Source of the DNA: Shinella sp. UYSO24
GTDB taxonomy: Bacteria > Pseudomonadota > Alphaproteobacteria > Rhizobiales > Rhizobiaceae
Direction: 5' to 3'
Length of the DNA: 64,000 nucleotides
Assembly (NCBI GenBank): GCA_902167985.1
Contig: CABHNZ010000004.1
Coordinates: 248,001-312,000, forward strand
Made by a program: the position numbers and the translations under genes. This document shows positions 9,207 to 18,516 of this stretch, in pieces; the first letter of the stretch is position 1, and every line of letters starts with the position of its first letter. Under the pieces are notes generated by a model, which was not told the DNA's origin, searched no databases, and saw only the letters and a list, made by a program, of their open reading frames with translations.

Positions 9207-10473
9207 TCACCACTTTCGATTGTACACAACTGTACGACCGTCTTCCGCCGGTGGCTCCCAGCCGAAAACACTGCGGCCATCCCATTCATGCGAGCGGGCA
9301 TATTCGCCGGCAACGATCTCCTTGAGGTCCGGCCCGGTCGCGTAGCGCTCCATCATCCGCGCCTGATGATCGAGACGGCGCAGCGCATCGAGCTCTTCCT
9401 CGCGGCCGAGACGCGCCTTGCCGACGGCCGATTTCATCACCCGGATCGTCTCGTCATAGACCTTGAGCGGCACCGGAAACGGATGCCGGTCCTTCCCGCC
9501 ATGAGCAAGCGAGAAGCGCGCCGGATCGGAAAAGCGGCAGGGCGCGCCATGCACGACCTCTGCCACCATCGCCAGCGCCCGCACCGTGCGCGCGCCGACG
9601 CCCGGCGTCATCAGCAGATGCTCGAAATCCTTCGGTCCCCGCTCGGCGCAGCGGCGATCGCGCATGCAGCCGCCTCATGTTGACGTCTTCCTCCCGCACA
9701 TCGTGATGCTCGGGCATGATCAGATGCGGCAGCATGGGCTGTGCCGGCAATTTGACCGGTTTCGGCGGCTCGAGCGCGATCACCTCGCGGACGATCCGGT
9801 CCGGCCCGAGCGTTTCGAGAAGATCGAGCTGGCCCGTTCGCGAAGCCTCCGCCCGCCGGTCGGCCAGATTGACGATCTCGCCCGTCTCATGCCCCTCGAT
9901 GGCCGCATGCGGAGAATTGACGAAACTGGTCATGCCTTCGGACAGCCAGTGATAGCGGCGTGCCTGCCGGCGGGCATCGTTCATGCCCTGCTGCACCACC
10001 ACCCATTTTCCGTCGTTGGTGACGATGAAACCGTGCAGATAGAGGTCGAACCCGTCCTGCACGGCGGCACTATCCACTTTCGCCACCAACCGGCTGGCAC
10101 CGGCCAGCGCATCGCCATCGAGCCCGGTGCGCTCGCCGATCGCCATCAGCTCGCCCGGTGTCTTGCGCGACTGCTGCCCGCGCCCGCCGCAGACATGAAT
10201 GCCGAGCTCATGCGACATCGGCGTCAGCCCGCGTTTCAAGGCGCCGATGACGCTGGTGGTAATGCCGGAGGAATGCCAGTCCATGCCCATGACGGAGCCG
10301 AAGGACTGGAACCAGAAGGGATGCGCGACGCGACGGAGAAATTCGTCGCGCCCGTAATGAATGACGATCGCCTCGGTAATGACGGCGCCGAGCCGGGTCA
10401 TGCGTTCGCCGAGCCACCGGGGAACCCGGCCGCCATGAAGCGGAAGATCGGCGCTGCCAGCACGTTGAGCCAT
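9207..10473 (-). CDS. DUF763 family protein (two frameshifts)
   Basis: A protein of ~422 residues matching the DUF763 family: LPLHGGRVPRWLGERM at the start, GMDWHSSGITTSVIGALKRG, KVDSAAVQDGFDLYLHGF, and a C-terminal half with MTPGVGARTVRALAMVAE, which has the look of a helix-hairpin-helix DNA-binding element. The function of this family is not established. The frame is broken near 9658 and 9647: the expected MRRLHAAIAAAAERGPKD is two bases short (GCCGCG reads GCGCG, GCGGCC reads GCGCC). Restoring both bases gives 423 codons. No operon partner is evident. Confidence 0.82.
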
Positions 10474-10499
10474 GGCCTGTTATAGCCGCGGCGACAGGC

Positions 10500-11696
10500 T
10501 TACGACAGCGAAAAGTTCTTCAAACGTTCCTCAAGCCGGGCAATCGTTTCGATATCCGCATTGGCAAAGGCAAAGCGCAGGTAATTCTGCTGGCCCTCAC
10601 CGAAATAGCCGCCGGGAATGCAGGTAATCCCCGCCGTCTTGGCGAGTTTCTCCGCCACGACCTCGGAGCGAACACCGGCGAAAGGATGGCGCACGAAGGC
10701 GAAATAGGCGCCGATCGCATCGAGCTTCCAGCTATCCAGCCCGCGCATGACGGCCTTCAGCGCATCGGCGCGACGGCCGATCTCCTGGCGGTTTTCCTCC
10801 CGCCACGCGGCAAGCAGCGGCAGCGCCTCGGCAACCGCCGCCTGCGGTGCGCGCGGCGCGCAGATCTGCAGGTTGTCCATGATCTTCGCCACCTGCCCGA
10901 TAACCTCTGCGCCCGCCGTGATGGCGCCGAGCCGGTGGCCGGGAATGCAGAAGGATTTCGAGAAGCTGTAGAGCGAGATCAGCGTGTCTTCCCAGCCGGC
11001 AAGCGTAAACAGCGGATGCGGCTGCTGGCCTTCTTGGGGAAGAAAATCGCGGTAGGTCTCGTCAAGGATCAGCCAGATGCCCTTGTCGCGGCAGAGCTTG
11101 AAGATCGCCTCCAGCAGCGCCGCCGGATAGATCGCGCCGGTCGGATTGTTGGGCGAAACGATCGCAAGCGCCCGCACCTTGCCCGTCATCGCCGCATCGA
11201 GTGCGGCAAGATCCGGCAGAAAGCCGTTTTCGGCCGAACAGGCGACGAATTCGGTGCCGATGCCCATCATCGCAAGCGTCGTCTCGTGATTGAAGTAGAA
11301 CGGCTCCGTCATCAGGATCGCATCGCCGGGACCGGCCACCGTCATCGCGGCGCAGACGAAGGCCTGGTTGCAGCCCGAGGTGATATGAACGTTGTCGCGC
11401 GAAAAACCGGCGCGATAGACCTCGCTGATATGTTTTGCATAGGCGTCCCGCAGCACCGTCTCGCCCTCGATCGGACCATAGCCGGTATAGGCCGTCGACG
11501 AGGCGAACTGGCCGAGCAGCTTCAGCATCTCGGGATGCGCCGGATAGCCGGGCACCGCCTGCGACAGGTCGATCAGCAGGCCTTTCGAACCGTCATAGGC
11601 ACGGCCCCAGGCGGCAACGGCCGGAACCGGCGGCAGGGAAAGATTGGCAACGAGCGGATTGAAGCGGGTGGCGGAATGGGAGGCAGCTGAAGGCAT
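10500..11696 (-). CDS. Class I/II PLP-dependent aminotransferase
   Basis: An intact aminotransferase of about 398 residues. It shows the IDLSQAVPGYP entry region, ITSGCNQAFVCA, the SPNNPTGAIYPA loop, ILDETYRDF, and LYSFSKSFCIPGHRLGA with the PLP-binding Lys. It resembles AspC/arginine-pyruvate-type enzymes. ATG 11696 is preferred because the family begins near the RFNPLV segment; ATG 11735 would add 13 residues. Its coding strand is opposite to the sulfite-oxidase-like gene at 11799, with about 100 bp between. The substrate cannot be assigned. Confidence 0.85.
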   Translation of the reverse strand: MPSAASHSATRFNPLVANLSLPPVPAVAAWGRAYDGSKGLLIDLSQAVPGYPAHPEMLKLLGQFASSTAYTGYGPIEGETVLRDAYAKHISEVYRAGFSRDNVHITSGCNQAFVCAAMTVAGPGDAILMTEPFYFNHETTLAMMGIGTEFVACSAENGFLPDLAALDAAMTGKVRALAIVSPNNPTGAIYPAALLEAIFKLCRDKGIWLILDETYRDFLPQEGQQPHPLFTLAGWEDTLISLYSFSKSFCIPGHRLGAITAGAEVIGQVAKIMDNLQICAPRAPQAAVAEALPLLAAWREENRQEIGRRADALKAVMRGLDSWKLDAIGAYFAFVRHPFAGVRSEVVAEKLAKTAGITCIPGGYFGEGQQNYLRFAFANADIETIARLEERLKNFSLS

Positions 11697-11798
11697 GGCA
11701 GTCCAGAAAGGCAAAGGAAGGGCCGGTTTCGGCAAGACTTCGGATTGATTTGTCTTCCTTGTTGATCAGAATGTCGCGTGAGGCAAGGAGAACCGCTC

Positions 11799-12458
11799 AT
11801 GGACGATGACGTTGCGCCAGATTCCAAGCTGACGATCACCAAACGCAAATGGGCCGAGGCGGGAAAATTCCTGACCGGCCGCGTCTCGCGCCCGGAGACA
11901 GATCGCCTTCCCCCCGGCCAGCATCTGGTCAAGAACTGGCCGGTGCTCGATCTCGGCATCCAGCCGAAGGTGACACCGCTCGACTGGCGGCTGGAAGTGA
12001 CCGGCCTCGTCAAACACCCGCAGATCTTCGACTGGACGGCCTTCCATGCGCTGCCGCAGAGCGAGGCGCGCTCCGACATCCACTGTGTGACCACATGGTC
12101 GCGCTATGACAACGACTGGAAGGGCGTCTCAACCCGCGATCTTCTGGCGGCCGTCGAGCCGACCGAAGAAGCCTATGCGGTAATGCTGACCGGCTATGAC
12201 GAGTATACGACCAACCTTCTGTTGAGCGATTTCGCCGCCGAAGACGCGATGATCGTGACGGAATGGGAGGGCGGCCCGCTTTCGACCGAGCATGGCGGCC
12301 CGGTGCGCCTCGTCGTGCCGCATCTCTATTTCTGGAAAAGCGCCAAGTGGCTGAGGAAGATCGAATTCCTCAACCACGACTTTGCGGGCTTCTGGGAGGA
12401 AAACGGTTATCACATGCGCGGCGACCCGTGGCAGGAAGAGCGCTACGACACGGATTGA
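11799..12458 (+). CDS. Sulfite-oxidase-like molybdopterin-dependent oxidoreductase
   Basis: A 219-residue protein of the small bacterial/archaeal sulfite oxidase family (oxidoreductase molybdopterin-binding domain). It contains SDIHCVTTWSRYDNDWKGV, in which the Cys is the expected molybdenum ligand, then LTGYDEYTTNLLL and GGPVRLVVPHLYFWKSAKW. No twin-arginine leader is present, so it is predicted cytosolic, unlike MsrP/YedY. ATG 11799 has an AAGGAG site 8 bp upstream. The reaction is unknown. A strong stem-loop follows directly. Confidence 0.88.
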   Translation: MDDDVAPDSKLTITKRKWAEAGKFLTGRVSRPETDRLPPGQHLVKNWPVLDLGIQPKVTPLDWRLEVTGLVKHPQIFDWTAFHALPQSEARSDIHCVTTWSRYDNDWKGVSTRDLLAAVEPTEEAYAVMLTGYDEYTTNLLLSDFAAEDAMIVTEWEGGPLSTEHGGPVRLVVPHLYFWKSAKWLRKIEFLNHDFAGFWEENGYHMRGDPWQEERYDTD

Positions 12459-12465
12459 GCATATT

Positions 12466-12501
12466 GGCTATCCCTCCGGCCTGCCGGCCGGAGGGATAGC
12501 C
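12466..12501. terminator. Bidirectional stem-loop terminator
   Basis: A perfect 15-bp stem (GGCTATCCCTCCGGC with its complement) and 6-base loop lies between the convergent sulfite-oxidase-like gene and the molybdenum hydroxylase large subunit. There is no long T-run, but the position and strength fit transcription termination from both sides. Confidence 0.8.
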
Positions 12502-12511
12502 TGAACTCACA

Positions 12512-14798
12512 TCAGATCAGCTTTTCGAGCGTGATCGGCAGATCCCGCACCCGCTTGCCGGTCGCATGATAGACGGCATTGGCGATTGCCGGCGCGACGC
12601 CGACGATACCGACCTCGCCCACACCCTTGCCGCCGAGCGCCGAGGCATTGAGATCCGGCACGCCGACCGAGATCACCGTCAGATCCGGAATATCGGCATT
12701 CGTCGGCACCAGATAGTCACCGACATTATTGTTCATCGTCCGGCCGTTGCGCGGATCAACGATGCCTTCTTCCAGAAGCGCCTGCCCGATACCCATGATG
12801 ATGCCGCCCCGCCACTGGCTTTCCACCAGTTTCGGATTGTAGAGCCGCCCGCAATCGAAGGCGGATACCATGCGCGACACGCGCACCGTGCCGAATTCCT
12901 CGTCGACCCGGACTTCGGCGAAATGCGCGCACCAGCTGTGCATCGAATAATCGCCCATGGTCGGCCCCGTCACCTTGGACATCGTTGTCCAGGCGCGGCG
13001 CTGTTCGGCCGCTTCCTGCGCGTCATCGGAGAGCGTGTTGCGACGGATTTCCAAATGCTCGCGGCCGATCGCCTTCATTATCTCGGCAATCGTCACCTTC
13101 GGCCCGTCGCCGCTGCCGGTCGAGATCTCGCCATCGGAGACGGAGAGCGTATTCGCCCCGCTTCCGGCAAAGGGCGAATTCGGCGCGTTGAGCGCAAGCC
13201 CGACAAGCTCGTCACGCGCAGCAAGCGCTGCCTTGTGCACGGCACCGGTGATCGATCCCGCCAGCATCGAACCGCCGGCAATCGAGGAGCCCGGCAAGCG
13301 GCTGTCGCCCAGCCGCACGACGACCTGATCGACGGAAACGCCCATAGCCTCGGCCGCCGTCTGCGCCAGGATCGTATAGGTGCCCTGCCCCATGTCGATC
13401 GAGCCGCTGACCACCTCGACGCGACCATCGGCAAGCACCCGGATCATCGCTTCCGACGCGCCCGGATGACCGGGAACGTGCCGCAGCCGATACCGTAGCC
13501 GACGAGATGATTGCCGTCGCGCATCGAGCGCGGCTGATGGCTGCGCTTGTCCCAGCCGAGCGCGGCGCCTTCCGTCAACGCCTCGCGCAGCCGCCGCGTC
13601 GACCACGGCTTGCCCGACTGGTAGTCGTGATCGGCATAGTTCTTCAGCCTGAGTTCCAGCGGATCCATGCCGAGCGCATAAGCCAGCTCCTCCATCGCGC
13701 ATTCGATACCGTAAGCGCTCGGGTTCTTGCCCGGTCCGCGCAGCGCGCCGGGCGTCACCGTATTGACCGGCACGACCCGGTGTTCGGAGGAGAAATTCTC
13801 GACCTTGTAGAGAACCGGCGTCGCAGCCCCGGTCTGTTCCGGATAATCCGCATAGACCGACGTCTCGCTCATGCCGCGATGCCTGATCGCCTGAAGGATC
13901 CCGTCCTTGGTCGCACCCAGCGTGATCGTCTGGCGCGTGGCCGCACGACCGCCATAGGAGGTAAAATTCTGCGGCCGGGTGACGGCAAGCTTCACTGGCC
14001 GACCGAGCCGTTTTGCAGCCGCAGCCGCCACCGCGCCATAGGCCAGCGGCTGGCCCTTGGAGCCGAAACCGCCGCCGATGAAAGGCGAGACGATGCGGAC
14101 CTTCTCGTAATCGATGCCGAACCATTCGGCATACATGCGCGCCATGCCATGCGACCACTGGCTCGGCTCCCAGAGGGTCAGCTCACCGCCCTCCCACTTG
14201 GCCATCAGCCATGTGGCTCCATCGCGACATGATATTCGCGCGGCGTCTCATAAGTGGCCTCGATCGTCACCTCAGACCCGGCAAGCGCCTTCTCCGCATC
14301 GCCCCAGTTGACGACGAGATTTTCCATCAGCTTGCCCTTGCCCGCCTTCGGATCGTGAAGGCTGGCGACCGAAGGCGTTTCCTCATAGGTGACGGCAATC
14401 AGCTTTGCGGCTTCGGAAGCCTGTTCGCGGCTTTCGGCAATCACGGCCGCGATCGACTGGCCGTTGAACTGCACGGTCTTCGGCAGCGGATGATAGGGCT
14501 CGCCGCTCGGCGGATTGCCATACCAGTCGCCGCACATGGTGAGCCCGAGATCATCCTCGGGCGTCAGTACCAGAAGCACGCCGGGCATGGCGCTCGCCTT
14601 CGACACATCGACGGAGATGACCCGTCCCGCCGCAACCGTGCTCTGCACGAGCACCGCATGGGCGACATTTTCCATCGGATATTCGAGCGCATAGGTGGCG
14701 GCGCCGGTGATCTTCAGCTCGCCTTCGAAACGCGACATGCGCCCGCCGACCATGCCGTCGGCAGAGCTTCCATGCTTGCGGGGTTCCATCACGGTCAT
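12512..14798 (-). CDS. Molybdenum hydroxylase large subunit, PaoC/xanthine dehydrogenase type (two frameshifts)
   Basis: The catalytic Mo-pterin subunit, about 762 residues. Landmarks are GELKITGAATYALEY at the start, FIGGGFGSKGQPLAYG, PGALRGPGKNPSAYGIECAM, DMGQGTYTILAQTAAE and the C-terminal GGKGVGEVGIVG with the active-site Glu. The start at 14798 overlaps the FAD-subunit stop as ATGA with a GGGAGG site. The frame breaks near 14208 (GGCCTG reads GGCTG) and near 13465; one base restored at each gives 763 codons. Together with the next two genes it forms an aldehyde or N-heterocycle oxidoreductase that feeds electrons from Mo to FeS to FAD. Confidence 0.88.
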
Positions 14799-15802
14799 GC
14801 CTGACCTCCCGATATCTCTTTGGATTTCGACGCAAGCTCGAGAATGGCACGGGCAACGACACGCGGCGCAAGCTCGATCTTGTAGTGATTGCCGCCATTC
14901 GACACGGCACCTTCGACGGCAGCAAGGCTCGCAGCCCTGACGGTCTCGGCATCGATAACCTTGCCGATCAGCGCCTGCTCGACGCCCCTCGCCCGCCACG
15001 GCTTGGTGGCCACGCCGCCAAGCGCCACGCGAATGTCGCGCACGGTGCGCCCATCGTCTTCCAGCTCCAGCCCGACAGCAGCGCTTGCAGCCGCAAACTC
15101 GTAGGACTGCCGGTCGCGCACCTTCAGATAGACCGAGTTCTTCGCAGCGGCAGAGGCCGGAACACGGATGCCGGTGATGATCTCACCCTTTTCGATCACC
15201 GTCTCCCGCTCCGGCGTATCACCCGGAACGAGGAAGAAATCGTCGATCGGAACCGAGTGCTGACCGATCTCCACCACCGCATCGAAGGCGACGAGCGCCA
15301 CGGCAAGATCGCCGTGATAGGTGGCGATACAGGCGTCGCTCACCCCAAGCACCGCCTGATTGCGGGTGACGCCGCCGATCGCCGAACAGCCGGACCCCGG
15401 CGCCCGCTTGTTGCAGGCCGAAAACGTGCCGGGATCGCGAAAATACGGACAGCGGGTGCGCTGCAGGAGATTGCCGCCGATCGTCGCCATGTTGCGCAGC
15501 TGCTGCGAAGCGGCAAGCGTCAGCGATTGCGAGATCGCCGGAAAGGCGGCGACAATGGCCGGATCATCCGCCACCGCCGACATCTTGGCGAGCGCCCCGA
15601 TCTTCGCCTCACCCGCATCGACCTCGATGCCGGAAAGACCGGAAAGATGCGTCACGTCTATCACCGTTTCGGGTGCGGCAACCCCGCATTTGGCAAGGTC
15701 GAGCAAGGTCGTGCCGCCGCCGAGCAACATGGCGCCGGCCTGCATCGCACCCTCGCTTGCTTCCACCACCGAAGTGGCGCGGATATAGGAAAATTCGCGC
15801 AT
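14795..15802 (-). CDS. Molybdenum hydroxylase FAD-binding subunit, PaoB type
   Basis: A 335-residue FAD subunit. The flavin loop (MLLGGGTTLLDLAKCG) and the ATIGGNLLQRTRC segment are present. A four-Cys arrangement around RCPYFRDPGTFSACNKR and PGSGCSA is the hallmark of PaoB-type subunits, which carry an extra [4Fe-4S] cluster not found in classical xanthine dehydrogenases. Start and stop overlap the neighbouring genes (ATGA at 15802 and at 14795), so the three subunits are translationally coupled. Confidence 0.9.
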   Translation of the reverse strand: MREFSYIRATSVVEASEGAMQAGAMLLGGGTTLLDLAKCGVAAPETVIDVTHLSGLSGIEVDAGEAKIGALAKMSAVADDPAIVAAFPAISQSLTLAASQQLRNMATIGGNLLQRTRCPYFRDPGTFSACNKRAPGSGCSAIGGVTRNQAVLGVSDACIATYHGDLAVALVAFDAVVEIGQHSVPIDDFFLVPGDTPERETVIEKGEIITGIRVPASAAAKNSVYLKVRDRQSYEFAAASAAVGLELEDDGRTVRDIRVALGGVATKPWRARGVEQALIGKVIDAETVRAASLAAVEGAVSNGGNHYKIELAPRVVARAILELASKSKEISGGQA

Positions 15803-16319
15803 CAGGCTGCCTCCACCTTTTCTTTCACGGCTTTGGAAGCGGCCTTAGAAACGGAGGCTGCGGCCTCGCGCACCGCCGCAACGATGCTGTTATAGGCGCC
15901 GCAACGACAGAGATTGCCGGACATATATTCGCGGATCTCGGCGTCCGATCCCGCATGGCCCTCGCGGATGCAGGCGACGGCCGACATGATCTGGCCCGGC
16001 GTGCAATAGCCGCACTGGAAGGCATCCTGTTCGAGAAACGCCTTCTGCACCGCATGCAGCGTGCCGTCTTCACCGGCAATGCCTTCGATCGTTGTTACCT
16101 GACGGCCTTCGACCTGGGCCGCCAGGGTGAGACAGGATAACACCCGCTCACCGTCCACATGACAGGTACAGGCGCCGCACTGGCCCTGATCGCAACCCTT
16201 CTTCGTGCCGGTCAGCGAAAGATGCTCGCGCAGCGCATCGAGCAGCGTCACGCGCGGCTCGATATCGAGCGTATGTGCTTGCCGTTGATGGCAAGCGACA
16301 GTTGGATGGTTCGTGTCAT
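15802..16319 (-). CDS. Molybdenum hydroxylase [2Fe-2S] subunit, PaoA type (one frameshift)
   Basis: A small subunit of ~172 residues with two [2Fe-2S] clusters: GCDQGQCGACTCHVDG plus LSCL for the first, and FQCGYCTPGQI plus NLCRCGAY for the second. The true start is ATG 16319 (MTRTIQLSLAINGK); the frame then slips near 16275, where AAGGCA reads AAGCA. Restoring the base gives 173 codons. E. coli PaoA has a twin-arginine leader; this one does not, so the complex is predicted cytosolic. It is the first gene of the operon and is divergent from a TetR regulator. Confidence 0.88.
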
Positions 16320-16659
16320 GACAGGCTCCTGCTATCCTCACGAGATGAAAATGAAGGGCGTCCCATACTGCCCCTCATCCGGGCGACCAGGTGGTGTTTG
16401 ATCTAGGACGCTCTGGCCGGACGTCCATCCGCCCTATATTTTGGCTTGGCTCCGCCTGTTGCGGAAATTCGATGGCCTTCCCTTCCGGCCATGTGGCCAA
16501 GTCGAAGGGCGACGATGCGATTTCGACATGACATCGACCCTCCTTCCGGAATAAGAAGTATCAGGCACTCCGGTTAAACGGAGGAGCCTCCGATTAATTT
16601 AATCGCTTGGCGGCATTCGTCAAGCCTTGCAGTGACACGCGCACTCGCCGGGAGCATGA
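16320..16659. promoter_or_regulatory. Divergent control region with two adjacent palindromes
   Basis: This 340-bp gap separates the molybdenum hydroxylase operon from the tetR gene. At 16579-16592 lies CGGAGG-AG-CCTCCG, and directly beside it at 16592-16604 the perfect palindrome GATTAA-T-TTAATC, 56 bp before the TetR start. TetR dimers bind such short palindromes, so these are the best operator candidates. Nothing else is evident in the gap. Confidence 0.45.
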
Positions 16660-17343
16660 TTGGCCGTGGCCGACGACAAGACAGCAGGCCCCGCCCCGCC
16701 ACACCTCGACAAGCCAGACCTCGACAATCCGGCCCTCGACAACCCGGCCCCGCAAAGCGCAAGCGCCGGCACGGTGGCCGAATGCCAGCCGAAACTGCGC
16801 GCCGATGCCCGCCGCAACCGCGACCGCCTCGTCGAGATTGCCGCGATCGCCTTTGCCGAGAAAGGCGTCGAAACGTCGCTGGAAGAGATCGCCCGGCAGG
16901 CAGGTGTCGGCATCGGCACGCTCTACCGGCATTTTCCGACCCGCGAACATCTGGTCGAGATCGTCTATCGCCGCGAACTGGAAAGCCTTGCCGCCGCGGC
17001 AGAAGCCCTGTCCGCCGGCCACCCCTCCGATATTGCCCTCGAAGAATGGATGCGCCGCTTCGTCGATTATATCGCGGCCAAACGCGGCATGGCGAACAGC
17101 CTGAAGATCCTGCTTGCCAGCAATTCCTCCCTGTTTGCCGAGGGAACGGGCCTCATCCGCACCACGCTCGAAAGGCTCATCGGCAAGGCCCGCGAGGACG
17201 GGCTGATCCGCTCCGACATCGACACGACCGATCTTCTGCACGCGCTGACCAGCATCTATTCCATGCCCGCCTCTCCCGAATGGCGCGAGCGTGCAAACCG
17301 GCTCATCGGCCTGTTGATGGACGGGCTGCGCGCCGGCCGATAG
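16660..17343 (+). CDS. TetR-family transcriptional regulator with N-terminal pentapeptide repeat
   Basis: About 227 residues. Residues ~14-33 are four pentapeptide repeats (PHLDK, PDLDN, PALDN, PAPQS) encoded by a 15-bp tandem repeat. The TetR HTH follows at ~48-95 (RDRLVEIAAIAFAEKGVE, GVGIGTLYRHFPTREHLV), then an all-helical ligand domain. The start is TTG 16660 or GTG 16666, with GGGAG upstream; no in-frame ATG exists near. It is divergent from the molybdenum hydroxylase operon and probably represses it in response to an aldehyde or heterocycle. The repeat leader is unusual for this family and probably unstructured. Confidence 0.85.
   Translation: MAVADDKTAGPAPPHLDKPDLDNPALDNPAPQSASAGTVAECQPKLRADARRNRDRLVEIAAIAFAEKGVETSLEEIARQAGVGIGTLYRHFPTREHLVEIVYRRELESLAAAAEALSAGHPSDIALEEWMRRFVDYIAAKRGMANSLKILLASNSSLFAEGTGLIRTTLERLIGKAREDGLIRSDIDTTDLLHALTSIYSMPASPEWRERANRLIGLLMDGLRAGR
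16699..16758. repeat. In-frame 15-bp tandem repeat, four units
   Basis: Four degenerate 15-bp units (best form CCAGACCTCGACAAT) lie head to tail and in frame in the tetR leader, encoding P-x-L-D-[KN] pentapeptides. The period matches the other arrays in this window, although the unit sequence differs. Confidence 0.88.
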
Positions 17344-17508
17344 GCAAGGCCGGACACGAATAAGCGATCGGAAAGCGCAGCGGCCACGCCTTTGCCATCA
17401 TCATGCGCTGAACGGCGTGAGACCACTTTACCATTCTGCCATTTCACCATTCCGGTATTTCACGCACCTTCACATTTTCAAGCCGCAACGCCGGCAAAGG
17501 ACGAGACC

Positions 17509-17880
17509 ATGCCCCAGGCTATAAAATGGCAACGCGCCGAGGCCGCCATCATCTTCGCAGCCGGCCTGCTCCTGTTCTGGCACTGGAACGACAGCCTGTC
17601 CTGGTGGGCAGCGCTGCTGATCTTCTTCGTTCCGGATCTGAGCTTCTTCGGCTATCTGTTCGGCCCAAAAGCCGGCGCTGTCGCCTATAACGCCATCCAT
17701 GTCTATGCTGCAGGTGCCGCTCTGATGGCGCTCGGCCTTTGCCTCTCCGTCCCGACACTGGCCGTCATCGGCGCCCTCTGGCTGGCGCATTCCGGCTTTG
17801 ACCGCATGCTCGGCTACGGCCTGAAACTGCCGGACGGTTTTTCCTCCACCCATCTCGGGCGGATCGGCAAAAAGGATTGA
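17509..17880 (+). CDS. DUF4260 family membrane protein
   Basis: 123 residues with four hydrophobic helices. It contains the family's FFVPDLSFFGYLFGPKAGA and YNAIHVYA segments and the C-terminal HSGFDRMLGYGLK stretch. ATG 17509 is chosen for its AAAGGA site 8 bp upstream. The family's function is unknown. It ends 17 bp before the convergent VOC gene. Confidence 0.85.
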   Translation: MPQAIKWQRAEAAIIFAAGLLLFWHWNDSLSWWAALLIFFVPDLSFFGYLFGPKAGAVAYNAIHVYAAGAALMALGLCLSVPTLAVIGALWLAHSGFDRMLGYGLKLPDGFSSTHLGRIGKKD

Positions 17881-17897
17881 GACCGATGGCGGGGCAA

Positions 17898-18386
17898 CTA
17901 TCCCCGCCGCGCCGCCTCGATCGCTGCCACATCGATCTTCTTCATCGTCATCATCGCCTCGAAGGCGCGTTTGGCCTCGGCCCCGCCGGCGGCAAGCGCC
18001 TCCATCAGCGCGCGCGGGGTGATCTGCCAGGAGATGCCCCAGCGATCCTTGCACCAGCCGCATTCGCTTTCCTGCCCGCCATTCTGCACGATGGCATTCC
18101 AGTAACGGTCGGTCTCCTCCTGATCCTCGGTCGAGATCTGGAAGGAGAAAGCCTCGTTATGCTGGAAAATCGGCCCGCCATTCAGCCCGATACAGGCCAC
18201 GCCGAAGACGGTGAACCCGACGACAAGAACATCGCCCTGCTTGCCATCGGGATAATCGCCCGGCGCTCGGGTGATCGCGCCGACAGCACTGTCCGGAAAG
18301 GTTTCGGCGTAAAACCGTGCGGCCGCTTCCGCCTGCCCGTCATACCAGAGGCAGATCGTGTTCTTGGGTATCGCATGATGGGCCAT
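17898..18386 (-). CDS. VOC / PhnB-like (3-demethylubiquinone methyltransferase-domain) protein
   Basis: A 162-residue vicinal-oxygen-chelate fold protein of the PhnB group. The pattern NTICLWYDGQAEAAARFYAE, FTVFGVACIGLNGGP, FSFQISTEDQEE and CGWCKDRWGISWQITP matches the family despite its misleading 3-demethylubiquinone name. These proteins bind or modify small molecules; no catalytic assignment is possible. A clear start lies at 18386 with a GAGGA-type site. It is a single gene. Confidence 0.88.
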   Translation of the reverse strand: MAHHAIPKNTICLWYDGQAEAAARFYAETFPDSAVGAITRAPGDYPDGKQGDVLVVGFTVFGVACIGLNGGPIFQHNEAFSFQISTEDQEETDRYWNAIVQNGGQESECGWCKDRWGISWQITPRALMEALAAGGAEAKRAFEAMMTMKKIDVAAIEAARRG

Positions 18387-18516
18387 CGCGTCCTCCTCGC
18401 TGGCTTGATGCTCTCACCAGCCCAGGAAGATAAGGGACCGGCCGCTTTTGGCCAGTCCCACTTTCAACACTCGGCCGTCACCAGCCGCGCGTGAGGCGCT
18501 TGCGCGCCAAAAAAGA

